Assembly (NCBI RefSeq): GCF_028464065.1
Contig: NZ_CP116808.1
Coordinates: 62,001-126,000, forward strand
Direction of reading: 5' to 3'
Source: Saprospira sp. CCB-QB6
Lineage (GTDB): Bacteria > Bacteroidota > Bacteroidia > Chitinophagales > Saprospiraceae
Length of the DNA stretch: 64,000 nucleotides
The notes under the pieces are model-generated. The model did no database searches. It saw only the letters and a list, made by a program, of their open reading frames with translations, and was not told where the DNA came from. The translations under genes and the position numbers were made by a program. The stretch's first letter is position 1. Every line of letters begins with the position of its first letter. This document shows positions 18,972 through 27,279 of the stretch, piece by piece.

Positions 18972-20168
18972 ATGCAAACCAAAAAGCAGATCCAAATTTT
19001 TGAGCAGGACCGCCTTTATCTTGGTCCTGACTTAGATGAAGCTCAACTACAAAGCCTTTTGCAGTTGGGTTCTCCTTATGTTTTCCCCATTCATCAGGGC
19101 TTGCGTTGGGGCAATTTTGTAGGTTTGGTAGAAACCGAAAGCCTTTGTGTAGAAATTTTGCCCAAATTGGAAAAGGCCGTTCCCAAAAATCAACAGCAAC
19201 ACCGCCAAATTTTACATGAGCTTTTGGCCTACAGCCAAGCCGAGAATTTGGCCCATTGGCAAAACTGGGCTCGACAGGACAGCGAAAAAGGTCCTTGGTT
19301 AAGCCATTATCGCCAGAAGTTTTTAGCAGAATTACAACGCTTTTGGCAGGGCCCCCAAGAGTATAAACAGTTAGATCAAGCAGGGCGCAACAAAAGCTGG
19401 CAGGGCCAAATCGATTTTTCCAAATTGCAGCCCCCTGTTCAGCTTTGGCCCTATTTGAGGCGATCTGTCAAGCAAGCTCCCCCTTTTTTGTTCCTATTGG
19501 TTTGGACCTTAGAAGAGATGTGGGCGCAGGGCTTAGCGCCCAAAGAAAAACAGCTGATACAAAGCCTTTTGGAACAATTGCCAATGGCTCCTACTCGGCC
19601 CCTGCAAATCAATTGGGTGGCCTATGCGCCTAGGAATCCCAAAGGCCAACTACTTTTTGAATTGGCCCGCTTGTTCTTAGCGGGTTTGCGGCCCTCTACC
19701 CAAAAGGGAAAAAATTGGCTATGGAGTTTTTTATTGCCCATGCCGCAATTATTTGAGCAATATTTAGCGGTTAGTTTAGGCGCTATTAGTCCCCAAAGCT
19801 GGACCTTATCGCTACAGGCCCAAAAGCCCTTTTGGGAAAGCCGTCAGTTGCGGGCCGATTGCTGTTGGGAAGATGCTTATGGGAAACGCATTCTGATTGA
19901 GGTCAAATGGAAATTGTTAGAGCAGAACTTGCCCAGCGAACAAGACTTACGGCAGATATACACCTATCAGCAAGAGTGGTCCGCTGAAGAGGGCTGGTTA
20001 GTTTATCCAGCGCCCTTGGGGCGGGCTAAAATGAAAAGCGCGCCCTTTGCCAGTGGCAAAGGGCGCGCGAGACTATTGGAAGTTCCTTTGGTCCAAAATG
20101 GGCAATTGAACAAGCAATTGGGGCAGAGTTTACTGCTTTTGGCCCTACAGAATGGTCTGCGGCTTTAA
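18972..20168 (+). CDS. mcrC: McrC-like restriction nuclease subunit without McrB
   Basis: A 398-residue protein with the N-terminal McrC-type region (GNFVGLVETESLCVEILPKL, about 47-66), LLPMPQLFEQYLA (about 254-266) and a PD-(D/E)xK nuclease core: D296, E310 and K312 in LRADCCW...RILIEVKWK, followed by DLRQIYTYQQEW. In McrBC systems McrC is the nuclease and stimulates the McrB GTPase, which recognises methylated DNA. No McrB-like AAA+ gene is present here. It is co-transcribed with an rRNA modification gene and overlaps the tail of a convergent gene by 4 bp. An orphan nuclease using another ATPase partner is inferred. Confidence 0.82.
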   Translation: MQTKKQIQIFEQDRLYLGPDLDEAQLQSLLQLGSPYVFPIHQGLRWGNFVGLVETESLCVEILPKLEKAVPKNQQQHRQILHELLAYSQAENLAHWQNWARQDSEKGPWLSHYRQKFLAELQRFWQGPQEYKQLDQAGRNKSWQGQIDFSKLQPPVQLWPYLRRSVKQAPPFLFLLVWTLEEMWAQGLAPKEKQLIQSLLEQLPMAPTRPLQINWVAYAPRNPKGQLLFELARLFLAGLRPSTQKGKNWLWSFLLPMPQLFEQYLAVSLGAISPQSWTLSLQAQKPFWESRQLRADCCWEDAYGKRILIEVKWKLLEQNLPSEQDLRQIYTYQQEWSAEEGWLVYPAPLGRAKMKSAPFASGKGRARLLEVPLVQNGQLNKQLGQSLLLLALQNGLRL

Positions 20169-20563
20169 TCCATAAGGCTGAGTAAAAAAGCCTCGGCTTT
20201 TTCTTCACTATTAAAGGCCTTCATGGGAAACTTTGGGCGATTGAGGCCCAGCATAAAATTGGCGGCTAATTTAGAGAAACCCGAACCCACAATAATAGCT
20301 GCGGCTTTTGTTCTGGGAGAGGGATCATGAGAGAAGAAATCTCGGGCTTCTTTGGTAAAGCGCTTAATCTTTCGGACGTCGAAAATAGTATAGATAGGAG
20401 CGCCACGCAGGTCGGCCATATCTCTCATGGTCCATTTAATTTCTTGAGCGCTGGCTAAATCTAGTTCTATGGGATTTAGGTACATGGTCACAATACCAGA
20501 GGAGGCCCAATACAGGCGGCAGCTATTTAAAATAACTTCAGGGGAATTTAGTTCTTGCATCAT
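20165..20563 (-). CDS. STAS/SpoIIAA-like protein, paralogue 3
   Basis: A 132-residue cytosolic protein related to the tandem pair at 4,274 and 4,986: CRLYWASSG aligns with AIYWPYDS, TMRDMADLRGAPIY with TIERMAAARNQDVY, DVRKIKRFTKEARDFF with ADIRQIQAGSSEAHQHF, and AANFMLGLN with LGNFFIRLN. The start is the ATG at 20,563, or the next one at 20,560. It is convergent with mcrC, with a 4-bp overlap of stop regions. No function is assigned. Confidence 0.75.
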   Translation of the reverse strand: MMQELNSPEVILNSCRLYWASSGIVTMYLNPIELDLASAQEIKWTMRDMADLRGAPIYTIFDVRKIKRFTKEARDFFSHDPSPRTKAAAIIVGSGFSKLAANFMLGLNRPKFPMKAFNSEEKAEAFLLSLMD

Positions 20564-20671
20564 AATTAAGGGGTTTAACTATTATTCCTGATGAAGTTAA
20601 AGCTTTAATCGCAAACTGTTTAACTATATATTATTTTTTAATTCGTTTGAAGTAAAATTCTTTACAGGGAT

Positions 20672-20806
20672 CTAGAAGGAGCGAAGCGACTGGCCTAGCG
20701 ATGCGGCGGGGTGGCCGAAGGCCAGACCGAGCCAGCTTGCTGGCGAAGGGCCGAGCAGACCTGCGAGCCCCAAAGCGTAGCGCCGCAGCTTTGCTGCGGA
20801 GGCCCA
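20672..20806 (-). repeat. REP element, type I
   Basis: Minus-strand reading starts GGGCCTCCGCAGC and contains CATCGCTAGGCC, with the tail hairpin AGTCGCTTCGCTCC. The rest of 20,564-20,867 is AT-rich and holds the -7 box listed next. Confidence 0.85.
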
Positions 20807-20824
20807 AAAAACAGCAAAAAATTG

Positions 20825-20832
20825 TACCTTTG
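20825..20832 (+). promoter_or_regulatory. -7 box upstream of the lipoprotein gene
   Basis: TACCTTTG, a consensus TAnnTTTG, 43 bp before the ATG at 20,868. It lies immediately downstream of the REP, so the -33 region falls in the REP edge and shows no TTTG. Confidence 0.55.
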
Positions 20833-20867
20833 GCCCATCAAACTATTGATTATTTATAATAACGTTT

Positions 20868-22451
20868 ATGAACTTTAAGCAAATAGGACTACTCCTGGCG
20901 TCTATAAGCCTTTTATTGGTTTTGGATAGTTGTCACTTATTGAAAGGAGGGGGCGGAACGGATGAATTAGAAACAGTTCGGACCAATAAGGATACCGTTA
21001 AAACCACTGTAGAGAATGGCTATAAGCCAGAAATTACGAACCGAGACAGCTTGCGCAAGCTCAAGCCCGACACCATTGTTTGGCAGGACACTTTGCAAGA
21101 ATCTCAGTTTAAGCAAATCATTGTAGAGTATCGCAAAATTGGGCTGCAGCCTATACAGAAAGACACCTTGGGCTGGATTGATTATACGGGAAAAATCTAT
21201 GAGGGCAGTCCCAATCAGATGCGAAAAGCCCAGTTTAAGGAGCAATATACCTTGACGATTATGTTGCCTTTTTTGGCCAACAACTACTATAAAACGGAGA
21301 TTCCGCTGCGTTCTTTGCGGGCCGTAGAATATTATGAGGGAGTAGAATTGGCTTTGGATAGTTTGCAGAAGCGCAAGTTGGCGTTAAAGGTACAAGTATT
21401 TGATACCGAGGCCAAAGAGAGCAAAGTAGATAGCTTACTCAAGAGTAAGGCCTTGGCGAAATCGGATGTAATTTTGGGACCAGTGAGTTCTAAACTGCTT
21501 CAGAAGACGGCAAATTTTGGTCGGGACAGCGGCATTATGGTTGTTTCTCCCTTTAACAACAACCCTAGCGTGACAGAAAATAACATTTTCTATTTGCAGC
21601 TCAATCCGGGTTATCCTGTACATTATCAGCATATGGGGAAATTTTTGGCCGAGGGCATTCAAACCCCAGCCGAGTTAAAATATCGCCTCAAAACGCAGAA
21701 AGTCTTAATTGTGGGGCAAGAAAAAGACAGCACAGCTGTGGAGGAAATCACGGCAGCCTACCAAAAAGGGAAAAATGACCTGACGGCCAAATTGCCCTTC
21801 TATCTTTCGCCCAATAATGGTTTGAGCATTGAGAGCATCAAAAAGCATTTGAGCAAAGATGCCCTAAATATTGTGGTTATTCCCAGTTATCGATCAGAAG
21901 CCTTTGTATTTGCGGCTTTGAGAGAGCTGCATAGTTTGGTGGATCGGGTGGAGAAGCACAAAGGTTATGAGTTTTTAGTGATTGGTATGCCACAGTGGAA
22001 ATATTACGAGCGCATCAACTACGATTATTACGAAAATCTTCGTCTACATTTTAGCGATGCCTTTTTTGTGCAAGAAAACAGCCGAGAGGCCAAGGCCTTT
22101 ATCAAAAAATACAAAGAGCGCTACGGCATTGCGCCCAGAGAATTTGCTTATATGGGCTATGATGCCACCTTATATTTGGCCGAAATGCTAGAAAAGTATG
22201 GTACGGGCTTTCCCGAACAGTTTCACAAAGCGCCCTATATTGGTTTGCAGGGCCGTTTTTACATTGAGGAAATGATTGAAGAGCGTCCCTTGCTCGAAAA
22301 TGAAGAAATTATCGAAAAGCCTTTAATCAATCGCTTTGAAAACCAATTTGTGCACTTCTTGCAGTTTAAGGATTATGAGCTAAAGCCCCTCTCGATCTTT
22401 ATTTCTAAACTACAGGAAGAAGTTGAAAAGCAGCAAAAGGCCGAAGACTAA
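20868..22451 (+). CDS. Lipoprotein with type 1 periplasmic-binding (receptor-like) domain
   Basis: A 527-residue protein with a lipoprotein signal: hydrophobic residues 5-20 and lipobox LLVLDSC with C22 as the acylated cysteine. From about residue 120 it has the fold of amino-acid ABC-transporter binding proteins/LpoA (LTIMLPFLANNYYK, YYEGVELALDSLQ, DVILGPVSSKL, GIMVVSPFNNNPSV, FAYMGYDATLYLAEML). A charged linker (24-110) precedes it. No transporter genes are adjacent, so it may be a sensor or wall-synthesis activator rather than a nutrient binder. ribE follows after 46 bp. Confidence 0.8.
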   Translation: MNFKQIGLLLASISLLLVLDSCHLLKGGGGTDELETVRTNKDTVKTTVENGYKPEITNRDSLRKLKPDTIVWQDTLQESQFKQIIVEYRKIGLQPIQKDTLGWIDYTGKIYEGSPNQMRKAQFKEQYTLTIMLPFLANNYYKTEIPLRSLRAVEYYEGVELALDSLQKRKLALKVQVFDTEAKESKVDSLLKSKALAKSDVILGPVSSKLLQKTANFGRDSGIMVVSPFNNNPSVTENNIFYLQLNPGYPVHYQHMGKFLAEGIQTPAELKYRLKTQKVLIVGQEKDSTAVEEITAAYQKGKNDLTAKLPFYLSPNNGLSIESIKKHLSKDALNIVVIPSYRSEAFVFAALRELHSLVDRVEKHKGYEFLVIGMPQWKYYERINYDYYENLRLHFSDAFFVQENSREAKAFIKKYKERYGIAPREFAYMGYDATLYLAEMLEKYGTGFPEQFHKAPYIGLQGRFYIEEMIEERPLLENEEIIEKPLINRFENQFVHFLQFKDYELKPLSIFISKLQEEVEKQQKAED

Positions 22452-22497
22452 ACCTATTCGGTTTTGAGCTGTTACAACACCCATTAAAACAACAATT

Positions 22498-23094
22498 ATG
22501 TTTACTGGAATTATAGAAGATGCGGGCCAAATTATTGGCCTAGAAAAAGAAGGCAGCAACCTTCATCTAAAGCTAGCCTCTAGCCTAGCCCCTGAGCTAA
22601 AAATTGATCAGAGCTTGGCCCATAATGGCGTTTGTTTGACCGTAGTGGCCTGCAATCAGGAGAACTATACCGTTACGGCCATTGAAGAGACCTTAATTCG
22701 GACCAATTTGGGCCAACTCCAAGTTGGCGATATTGTCAATCTAGAACGCGCTATGCCTTATAATGGCCGCCTAGATGGCCATATTGTCCAAGGGCATGTA
22801 GACAAAACGGGCCAATGTCTCTCTATTGAAGAAGTAGACGGTAGCTGGTATTTCCGCTTTAGCTATGAAATTGCTCCCGAGCATCTTTTGGTCGATAAAG
22901 GCTCTATTTGCATCAATGGCGTAAGCTTGACCGTTGTCAACCCCAGCCAAAATGAATTTTCGGTCGCTATCATTCCCTACACCTACGAACACACCAGCTT
23001 CAAGCAACTAAAAGTAGGCGATACGGTCAATCTAGAGTTTGATATTTTAGGAAAATACGTGGCCCGATATGCCGCCGTTTACCAAAATGCCTAG
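22498..23094 (+). CDS. ribE: Riboflavin synthase alpha subunit
   Basis: A 198-residue enzyme that dismutates two 6,7-dimethyl-8-ribityllumazine molecules to riboflavin. It begins MFTGIIEDAGQI, the invariant family start, and contains the two internally repeated lumazine-binding barrels, each with a GVCLTV/GVSLTV motif (about residues 42-48 and 140-146). GHVDKTG marks the middle. Length is normal. No FMN riboswitch is visible upstream, and no other rib gene is near. A strong terminator follows. Confidence 0.97.
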   Translation: MFTGIIEDAGQIIGLEKEGSNLHLKLASSLAPELKIDQSLAHNGVCLTVVACNQENYTVTAIEETLIRTNLGQLQVGDIVNLERAMPYNGRLDGHIVQGHVDKTGQCLSIEEVDGSWYFRFSYEIAPEHLLVDKGSICINGVSLTVVNPSQNEFSVAIIPYTYEHTSFKQLKVGDTVNLEFDILGKYVARYAAVYQNA

Positions 23095-23118
23095 GGCCTG
23101 ATCTATCTAGCTCAAAAA

Positions 23119-23151
23119 AGGAGGAAAGCCAGTGCTTTCCTCCTTTTTTTT
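23119..23151 (+). terminator. Terminator of ribE
   Basis: AGGAGGAAAGC/GCTTTCCTCCT stem followed by eight T. Confidence 0.92.
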
Positions 23152-23251
23152 GTCCCTATATAGGGTTTTATAGATAAATCAAAGGCCCAACTTCTTTGTA
23201 ATCCTTTTAAAAAAGCTCATTTTTGGGATTCATCAACTAGGAATACAAATT

Positions 23252-24067
23252 ATGTCTGTACATCAGCCAATCAAGAAAGTAACCACCCATGTTTTGCACA
23301 GTATGAAACAGCGTGGCGAGAAGATTTCCATGCTTACCGCCTATGATTTTTCTATGGCTCGCATCCTCGATGAAGCTGGAATTGATGTTCTACTGGTCGG
23401 AGATAGCGCCGCTAACGTAATGGCGGGCTATGAAACCACCCTCCCCATTACACTCGACCAGATTATCTATCATGCACAATCTGTTGTGCGTGGCGTAGAC
23501 CGCGCTTTTGTGGTCGTTGACCTTCCTTTTGGTTGCTATCAAGGCGATTCTAAGGCGGCCCTCAACTCAACAATCCGTATTATGAAAGAAACTGGCGGAC
23601 ATGCTGTAAAACTAGAAGGCGGTAGCGAAATTGCCGATTCTATCAGCCGCATTTTGTCTGCTGGCGTTCCTGTTATGGGCCATTTGGGCCTCACTCCTCA
23701 GTCTATTTATAAGTTTGGAACTTATAGCGTGCGCGCCAAAAAAGAAGCTGAAGCCAAAAAGCTACTAGAAGATGCCAAATTACTAGAAGAGTTGGGCTGT
23801 TTTGCTATTGTACTGGAAAAAATTCCCGCAAAACTTGCCAAAGAAGTGGCCGAATCAGTTAGCATTCCCATTATCGGCATTGGCGCTGGCCCGCATGTAG
23901 ACGGACAGGTGCTGGTGGTGCACGATATGCTGGGCATGACCAAAGATTTTCATCCCCGCTTTTTGCGCCGCTACCTCAATATGTATGAAATGATGAAGGA
24001 AGCCACCCAACGCTATATCAAGGATGTCAAAACGCAAGACTTCCCCAACGAGAAAGAACAATACTAA
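23252..24067 (+). CDS. panB: 3-methyl-2-oxobutanoate hydroxymethyltransferase
   Basis: A 271-residue enzyme making ketopantoate from 2-oxoisovalerate and methylene-tetrahydrofolate, the first step of pantothenate synthesis. Family motifs are [61 protein letters not shown] and [23 protein letters not shown]50 of VGDS and the E of KLEGG are metal/active-site residues in this family. A monocistronic unit, with a REP directly after the stop. Confidence 0.97.
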   Translation: MSVHQPIKKVTTHVLHSMKQRGEKISMLTAYDFSMARILDEAGIDVLLVGDSAANVMAGYETTLPITLDQIIYHAQSVVRGVDRAFVVVDLPFGCYQGDSKAALNSTIRIMKETGGHAVKLEGGSEIADSISRILSAGVPVMGHLGLTPQSIYKFGTYSVRAKKEAEAKKLLEDAKLLEELGCFAIVLEKIPAKLAKEVAESVSIPIIGIGAGPHVDGQVLVVHDMLGMTKDFHPRFLRRYLNMYEMMKEATQRYIKDVKTQDFPNEKEQY

Positions 24068-24076
24068 GTATTTTTT

Positions 24077-24214
24077 GGGGCTGCCCCTCGCCTATCGGCT
24101 CGGGTCGGGCTGTATCGCAGCTCGCTACTCGCTCGGCCCTGCGGCGGCTTCGCCGCCTGGGTCTGGCCTACGGCCACTGCTATCTATCCCTCAGCCTGCG
24201 GCCCTTCGGGCCTG
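24077..24214 (+). repeat. REP element, type II
   Basis: TTTTGGGGCTGCCCC at the start, CTATCCCTCAGCC near the end, then an extra CGGCCCTTCGGGCCTG hairpin. It fills most of the panB-mltG space. Confidence 0.85.
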
Positions 24215-24252
24215 CAAAACGCCAAAATTGAATTTTTTCATCTAAAGTTATC

Positions 24253-25314
24253 ATGGAAAAAAAATCTCTTGCTCGGATTATCCGCATTAGTTTATTGATT
24301 GTTTTTTTGGGAGCCGCTGCTGCGCTTGGCGGAGCCTATTATTACTATCAAATTATTTTTGGTCCATCTTTTCCCAAAGAAAAGGAACAAATTACGCTTT
24401 ATCTCAAAGAGGCCCCTAGCCTCACTAGCCTAGCCGACAGTCTAAGCGAAAAGGGCTGGCTCAAAGATAAAAGCAACTTTATTTGGGTAGGTGAAAAGAT
24501 GAAATTCAAGGGGGCCGCAGGCCGCTACATCTTAGAGGATACGCTAAAAAGTTATTACGAACTCTTTGCTCGTTTGCGAAAAGGACAATCGCCAATTCGC
24601 TTTACCTTTAATAATTTGCGTTTGCCTCAACAGCTGGCTGGCGTTTTGGGCCAAGAGTTAGCTTATGATTCTTTGGCCTACTGGGAAGCCATGCAAAAAG
24701 CTGATTTCATGGCGCAAAATCAGCTTAACCCACAAACGCTAATGACCCTCTTTATTCCCAATACTTATGAATTGTACTGGAATATTTCGCCAGAGGAATT
24801 CATGCAGCGAATGAAAAAAGAGCACGATAAATTTTGGTCCAGCAAAAACCGCCTGGCCCTAGCTGATAGTTTGGGGCTTAGCCCAGCCGAAGTCTATACC
24901 TTAGCCTCTATTGTTGATGCCGAAAGTAATTATGGACCAGAAAAGGCTCGAATTGCGGGTGTTTATCTCAATAGATTGCAAAGCAAAAGCTGGAAGCTAG
25001 AAGCAGATCCCACAGTTGTCTTTGCCCAAGGCGATTTTTCTATTCGCCGAGTGACCAGAGATATGCTTGCCACAGATTCGCCCTATAATACCTATATGTA
25101 TGCGGGCTTGCCTCCAGGGCCCATTCGCATGGCTTCTCGCCAAGCGATTGATGCGGTCTTACAAGCCGAAAAACACAATTACTGGTTTTTCTGTGCCAAG
25201 CCGCCAGAAGAAGGACAGCCAGCCCAACATGCTTTTGCTCGAAACTCGGCAGAGCATGGTAGAAATGCCCGAAGCTATCAACGTTGGTTAAACCAACAAA
25301 AAATTTATCGATAA
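24253..25314 (+). CDS. mltG: Endolytic murein transglycosylase
   Basis: A 353-residue YceG-family enzyme that cuts nascent glycan strands. It has one N-terminal membrane anchor (about residues 9-31) and a periplasmic domain with LASIVDAESNY (the conserved glutamate of the ASIVxxE motif), GVYLNRLQSK, LEADPTVVFA, DSPYNTYMYAGLPPGPI and FCAKPPEEGQ...HAFARN near the end. Length matches MltG. The start ATG is separated from a REP by about 40 bp. Terminated by its own hairpin. Confidence 0.95.
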   Translation: MEKKSLARIIRISLLIVFLGAAAALGGAYYYYQIIFGPSFPKEKEQITLYLKEAPSLTSLADSLSEKGWLKDKSNFIWVGEKMKFKGAAGRYILEDTLKSYYELFARLRKGQSPIRFTFNNLRLPQQLAGVLGQELAYDSLAYWEAMQKADFMAQNQLNPQTLMTLFIPNTYELYWNISPEEFMQRMKKEHDKFWSSKNRLALADSLGLSPAEVYTLASIVDAESNYGPEKARIAGVYLNRLQSKSWKLEADPTVVFAQGDFSIRRVTRDMLATDSPYNTYMYAGLPPGPIRMASRQAIDAVLQAEKHNYWFFCAKPPEEGQPAQHAFARNSAEHGRNARSYQRWLNQQKIYR

Positions 25315-25325
25315 ACAAGACTAAC

Positions 25326-25361
25326 GCGGCAATAGGAGAAGAACTCCTGTTGCCGCTTTTT
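25326..25361 (+). terminator. Terminator of mltG
   Basis: GCGGCAATAGGAG/CTCCTGTTGCCGC stem, AAGAA loop, then five T. Confidence 0.85.
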
Positions 25362-25486
25362 AATAAAATGACATAGCTAAATAGCACAAACAGGAACTTT
25401 AAAAAGCTTAACTACTTGTCTACTAGTATAATCAGGAATAGATTTAGTCTAAAAACTGTTAAAATCTGAAAAAAAACTAGCCATAG

Positions 25487-25517
25487 TTTGCATATTAAAA
25501 TCTGATCCGTACATTTG
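25487..25517 (+). promoter_or_regulatory. Consensus Bacteroidota promoter of a candidate small RNA
   Basis: TTTG at 25,487-25,490 and TACATTTG at 25,510-25,517 with a 19-bp spacer, a full -33/-7 pair. There is no open frame between it and the terminator at 25,554. Confidence 0.65.
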
Positions 25518-25523
25518 TATTGT

Positions 25524-25587
25524 CTTTGTGTTTATTTGTTTGGGTTTTTAGGGGAGGCTGTTCCGAATAGGAACAGCCTCTTTTTTT
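25524..25587 (+). ncRNA. Candidate small RNA of about 65 nt
   Basis: Transcription from the preceding promoter would start near 25,524 and stop at the strong hairpin at 25,554-25,587 (GAGGCTGTTCC/GGAACAGCCTC with GAATA loop and seven T). The unpaired 5' part is T/G-rich and has no ATG-led frame. It could instead be a leader attenuator for the gene at 25,690. This is an inference from promoter plus terminator only. Confidence 0.45.
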
Positions 25588-25689
25588 GTGCCTAATAAAA
25601 AGGTTTGATTTTAGCCCCTTTTCCTGTATATTTAGGGCAGGAATTTAAAGATGAAATTCCGAGCCAAAATACCTAATAGTTAAGAGCCT

Positions 25690-26625
25690 ATGTTGAAAAT
25701 TAGTAAAATCAAGCCCGAGGATTTAAAGACCCTCACCTTTAACGATTATAAAAAGGTAGTGCGTCTCCTTTTTAATGGCTTAAAGAAATTGCACAAGGGG
25801 CCAGAGCAGCCCGTAGAATTTGTGGTATTGACCAACTTTGAGTTTGCCGACAAAAAGGGGAAAAAGACCATGATTATTTTGCCCGGTAAACAAACGCCTG
25901 AGTGGAAGAAAGAAATTAAAGCTCGTCTCAAAGAAAATAAAAAAGATGTCTTGGTAGGCCATTGTTTTGTAAGTGAAACTGATGGTCAGGAAGAGATCAA
26001 TGTAATGCCCAAACAGGGGATGGCCAAAGTGGCGCAGATCCAAAAAATGGGTAAGCAGATGTTCAATATGGCTAAATTGGGCTTTAAGCTAGCTGCTGGT
26101 GCGGCAGAAGCCTCTAATGCGGCCTCTGCTTCTGTAGACTTAGCCGCTATGGAAGAGCAACAAGCCGCTAAGGAGCAAACAGAAGACAATGCACAAGCAG
26201 GTAAAAAAGAAGCGCTTAAAGAAGAGCTTAAAACCTTAGTAGATAGCTCTAAAGAAATTAAAGCAGATTTTGACAAAGTCAAGGAACTAGCTGCTCGTCT
26301 CAAGAAAGGAGAAAGTCAGCAAACTGATTTGAGTTTTACAAAAGAGGTTATTGAGAAAGTTAATCAATTTGTCAATGCCTTCCACAACAGCAAAAAGCCT
26401 ATTCAGGAGCGTTTGCAGGGCCATAAAGACATGATTGCGGCCCAGTTGCCCAAGCTAGAGAAATTAGCCGAGCGTCTAGGCAGTCAATCTTCTGGCGCCA
26501 ATGCAGCAGATGCTACAGCTAACCTCAGTTTAGAAGAGTTGAAAGCAGGCATGGAAGCTGCCCAAAAAGCGGTAGACCAACTGAAAAAAGAGTTGGACCT
26601 AGATGCAATTTTGGCGAGTCTCTAA
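25690..26625 (+). CDS. Hypothetical coiled-coil protein
   Basis: A 311-residue soluble, highly charged protein. The first 110 residues look globular (alternating strands, FVVLTNFEFADKKGKKTMIIL). A short A/G-rich segment (about 130-150, LGFKLAAGAAEASNAASAS) follows, then long lysine/glutamate-rich helices likely to form coiled coil (about 150-311). No signal peptide, enzyme motif or known family is recognised. It is monocistronic, between the small-RNA terminator and its own terminator. It may be a scaffold. Confidence 0.65.
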   Translation: MLKISKIKPEDLKTLTFNDYKKVVRLLFNGLKKLHKGPEQPVEFVVLTNFEFADKKGKKTMIILPGKQTPEWKKEIKARLKENKKDVLVGHCFVSETDGQEEINVMPKQGMAKVAQIQKMGKQMFNMAKLGFKLAAGAAEASNAASASVDLAAMEEQQAAKEQTEDNAQAGKKEALKEELKTLVDSSKEIKADFDKVKELAARLKKGESQQTDLSFTKEVIEKVNQFVNAFHNSKKPIQERLQGHKDMIAAQLPKLEKLAERLGSQSSGANAADATANLSLEELKAGMEAAQKAVDQLKKELDLDAILASL

Positions 26626-26645
26626 GTAGCGCTTAGGATTATTGA

Positions 26646-26682
26646 AAGGGCAGAAAAACAATTGTTTTTCTGCCCTTTTTTT
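26646..26682 (+). terminator. Terminator of the coiled-coil gene
   Basis: AAGGGCAGAAAAACA/TGTTTTTCTGCCCTT stem and T-run. Confidence 0.9.
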
Positions 26683-26724
26683 GTCTACCTCTCCCCCTTC
26701 GAGACTGTTTAAGCCCTTTCCTGC

Positions 26725-26875
26725 GCCTAGGGACAAGCCCCTAGGCTAGCTTTTTCAGACAGCCCTCTAAAGAGGGCCTTTGGATAAGGACCTGCTCTGC
26801 AATAACCTGTATATCAGCCTTTGAGGCCCTTTAGGGCTGACTCCATTTGATTAGCCTAGGGGCTTGTCCCTAGGC
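26725..26875. repeat. Pair of CCTAGG hairpins in inverted orientation
   Basis: A 22-bp near-palindrome at 26,725-26,746 (GCCTAGGG...CCCCTAGGC) returns as its reverse complement at 26,854-26,875, 129 bp away. Short hairpins (CCCTCTAAAGAGGG and GGCCCTTTAGGGCT) lie between. No gene is seen in 26,683-27,088. Confidence 0.75.
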
Positions 26876-26982
26876 GATTATTGGCTGAATTCTGCTTTTG
26901 AGCACTAGGCTAAAGGCCCAAATTTTATTCGGATACATAAAATCCTGAAGCGCTGGCCGCTTCGCCTTCTGCTATCTGTTGC

Positions 26983-27040
26983 TGCAGCTTGAAACCTATA
27001 GCAACAATGGGATTATCTATGAATGAGGGTTAAAACCCTC
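26983..27040. repeat. GGTTnAAACC two-hairpin module outside the toxin array
   Basis: GCTTGAAACCTATAGCAAC followed by the hairpin GAGGGTTAAAACCCTC (27,025-27,040). It is the same kind of module found between the RHS cassettes, and here too it precedes an inverted REP. Confidence 0.6.
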
Positions 27041-27088
27041 GTGAATTGGCTGCCGAAGAAGAACGCCCAAAGAAAAAAGACCGTTGAG

Positions 27089-27218
27089 CGGCCTAGCGAT
27101 GTGCAGGGGTGGCCGAGGGCCAGACCGAGCTTTTGAGCAAAGCGAAAAAGCGAAGGGCCGAGCGAGCAGCGAGCCCCGAAACGTAGCGCCGCAAGGCGAA
27201 GCCGCAGCGGAGGCCCCA
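27089..27218 (-). repeat. REP element, type I
   Basis: Minus-strand start GGGGCCTCCGC and end CATCGCTAGGCC. Hairpin 2 (CTTTTTCGCTTTGCTCAAAAG) is shared with the REP at 5,458. Confidence 0.85.
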
Positions 27219-27228
27219 AAACAACAAT

Positions 27229-27271
27229 AAAAAAAGGGTCGAACTAGACAGTTTGCTAGTTCAACCCTTTC
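27229..27271 (-). terminator. Terminator of the minus-strand three-gene operon
   Basis: GGTTGAACTAG/CTAGTTCGACC stem followed on the minus strand by a six-T run, 9 bp after the last stop. Confidence 0.85.
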
Positions 27272-27279
27272 TTATGGGG

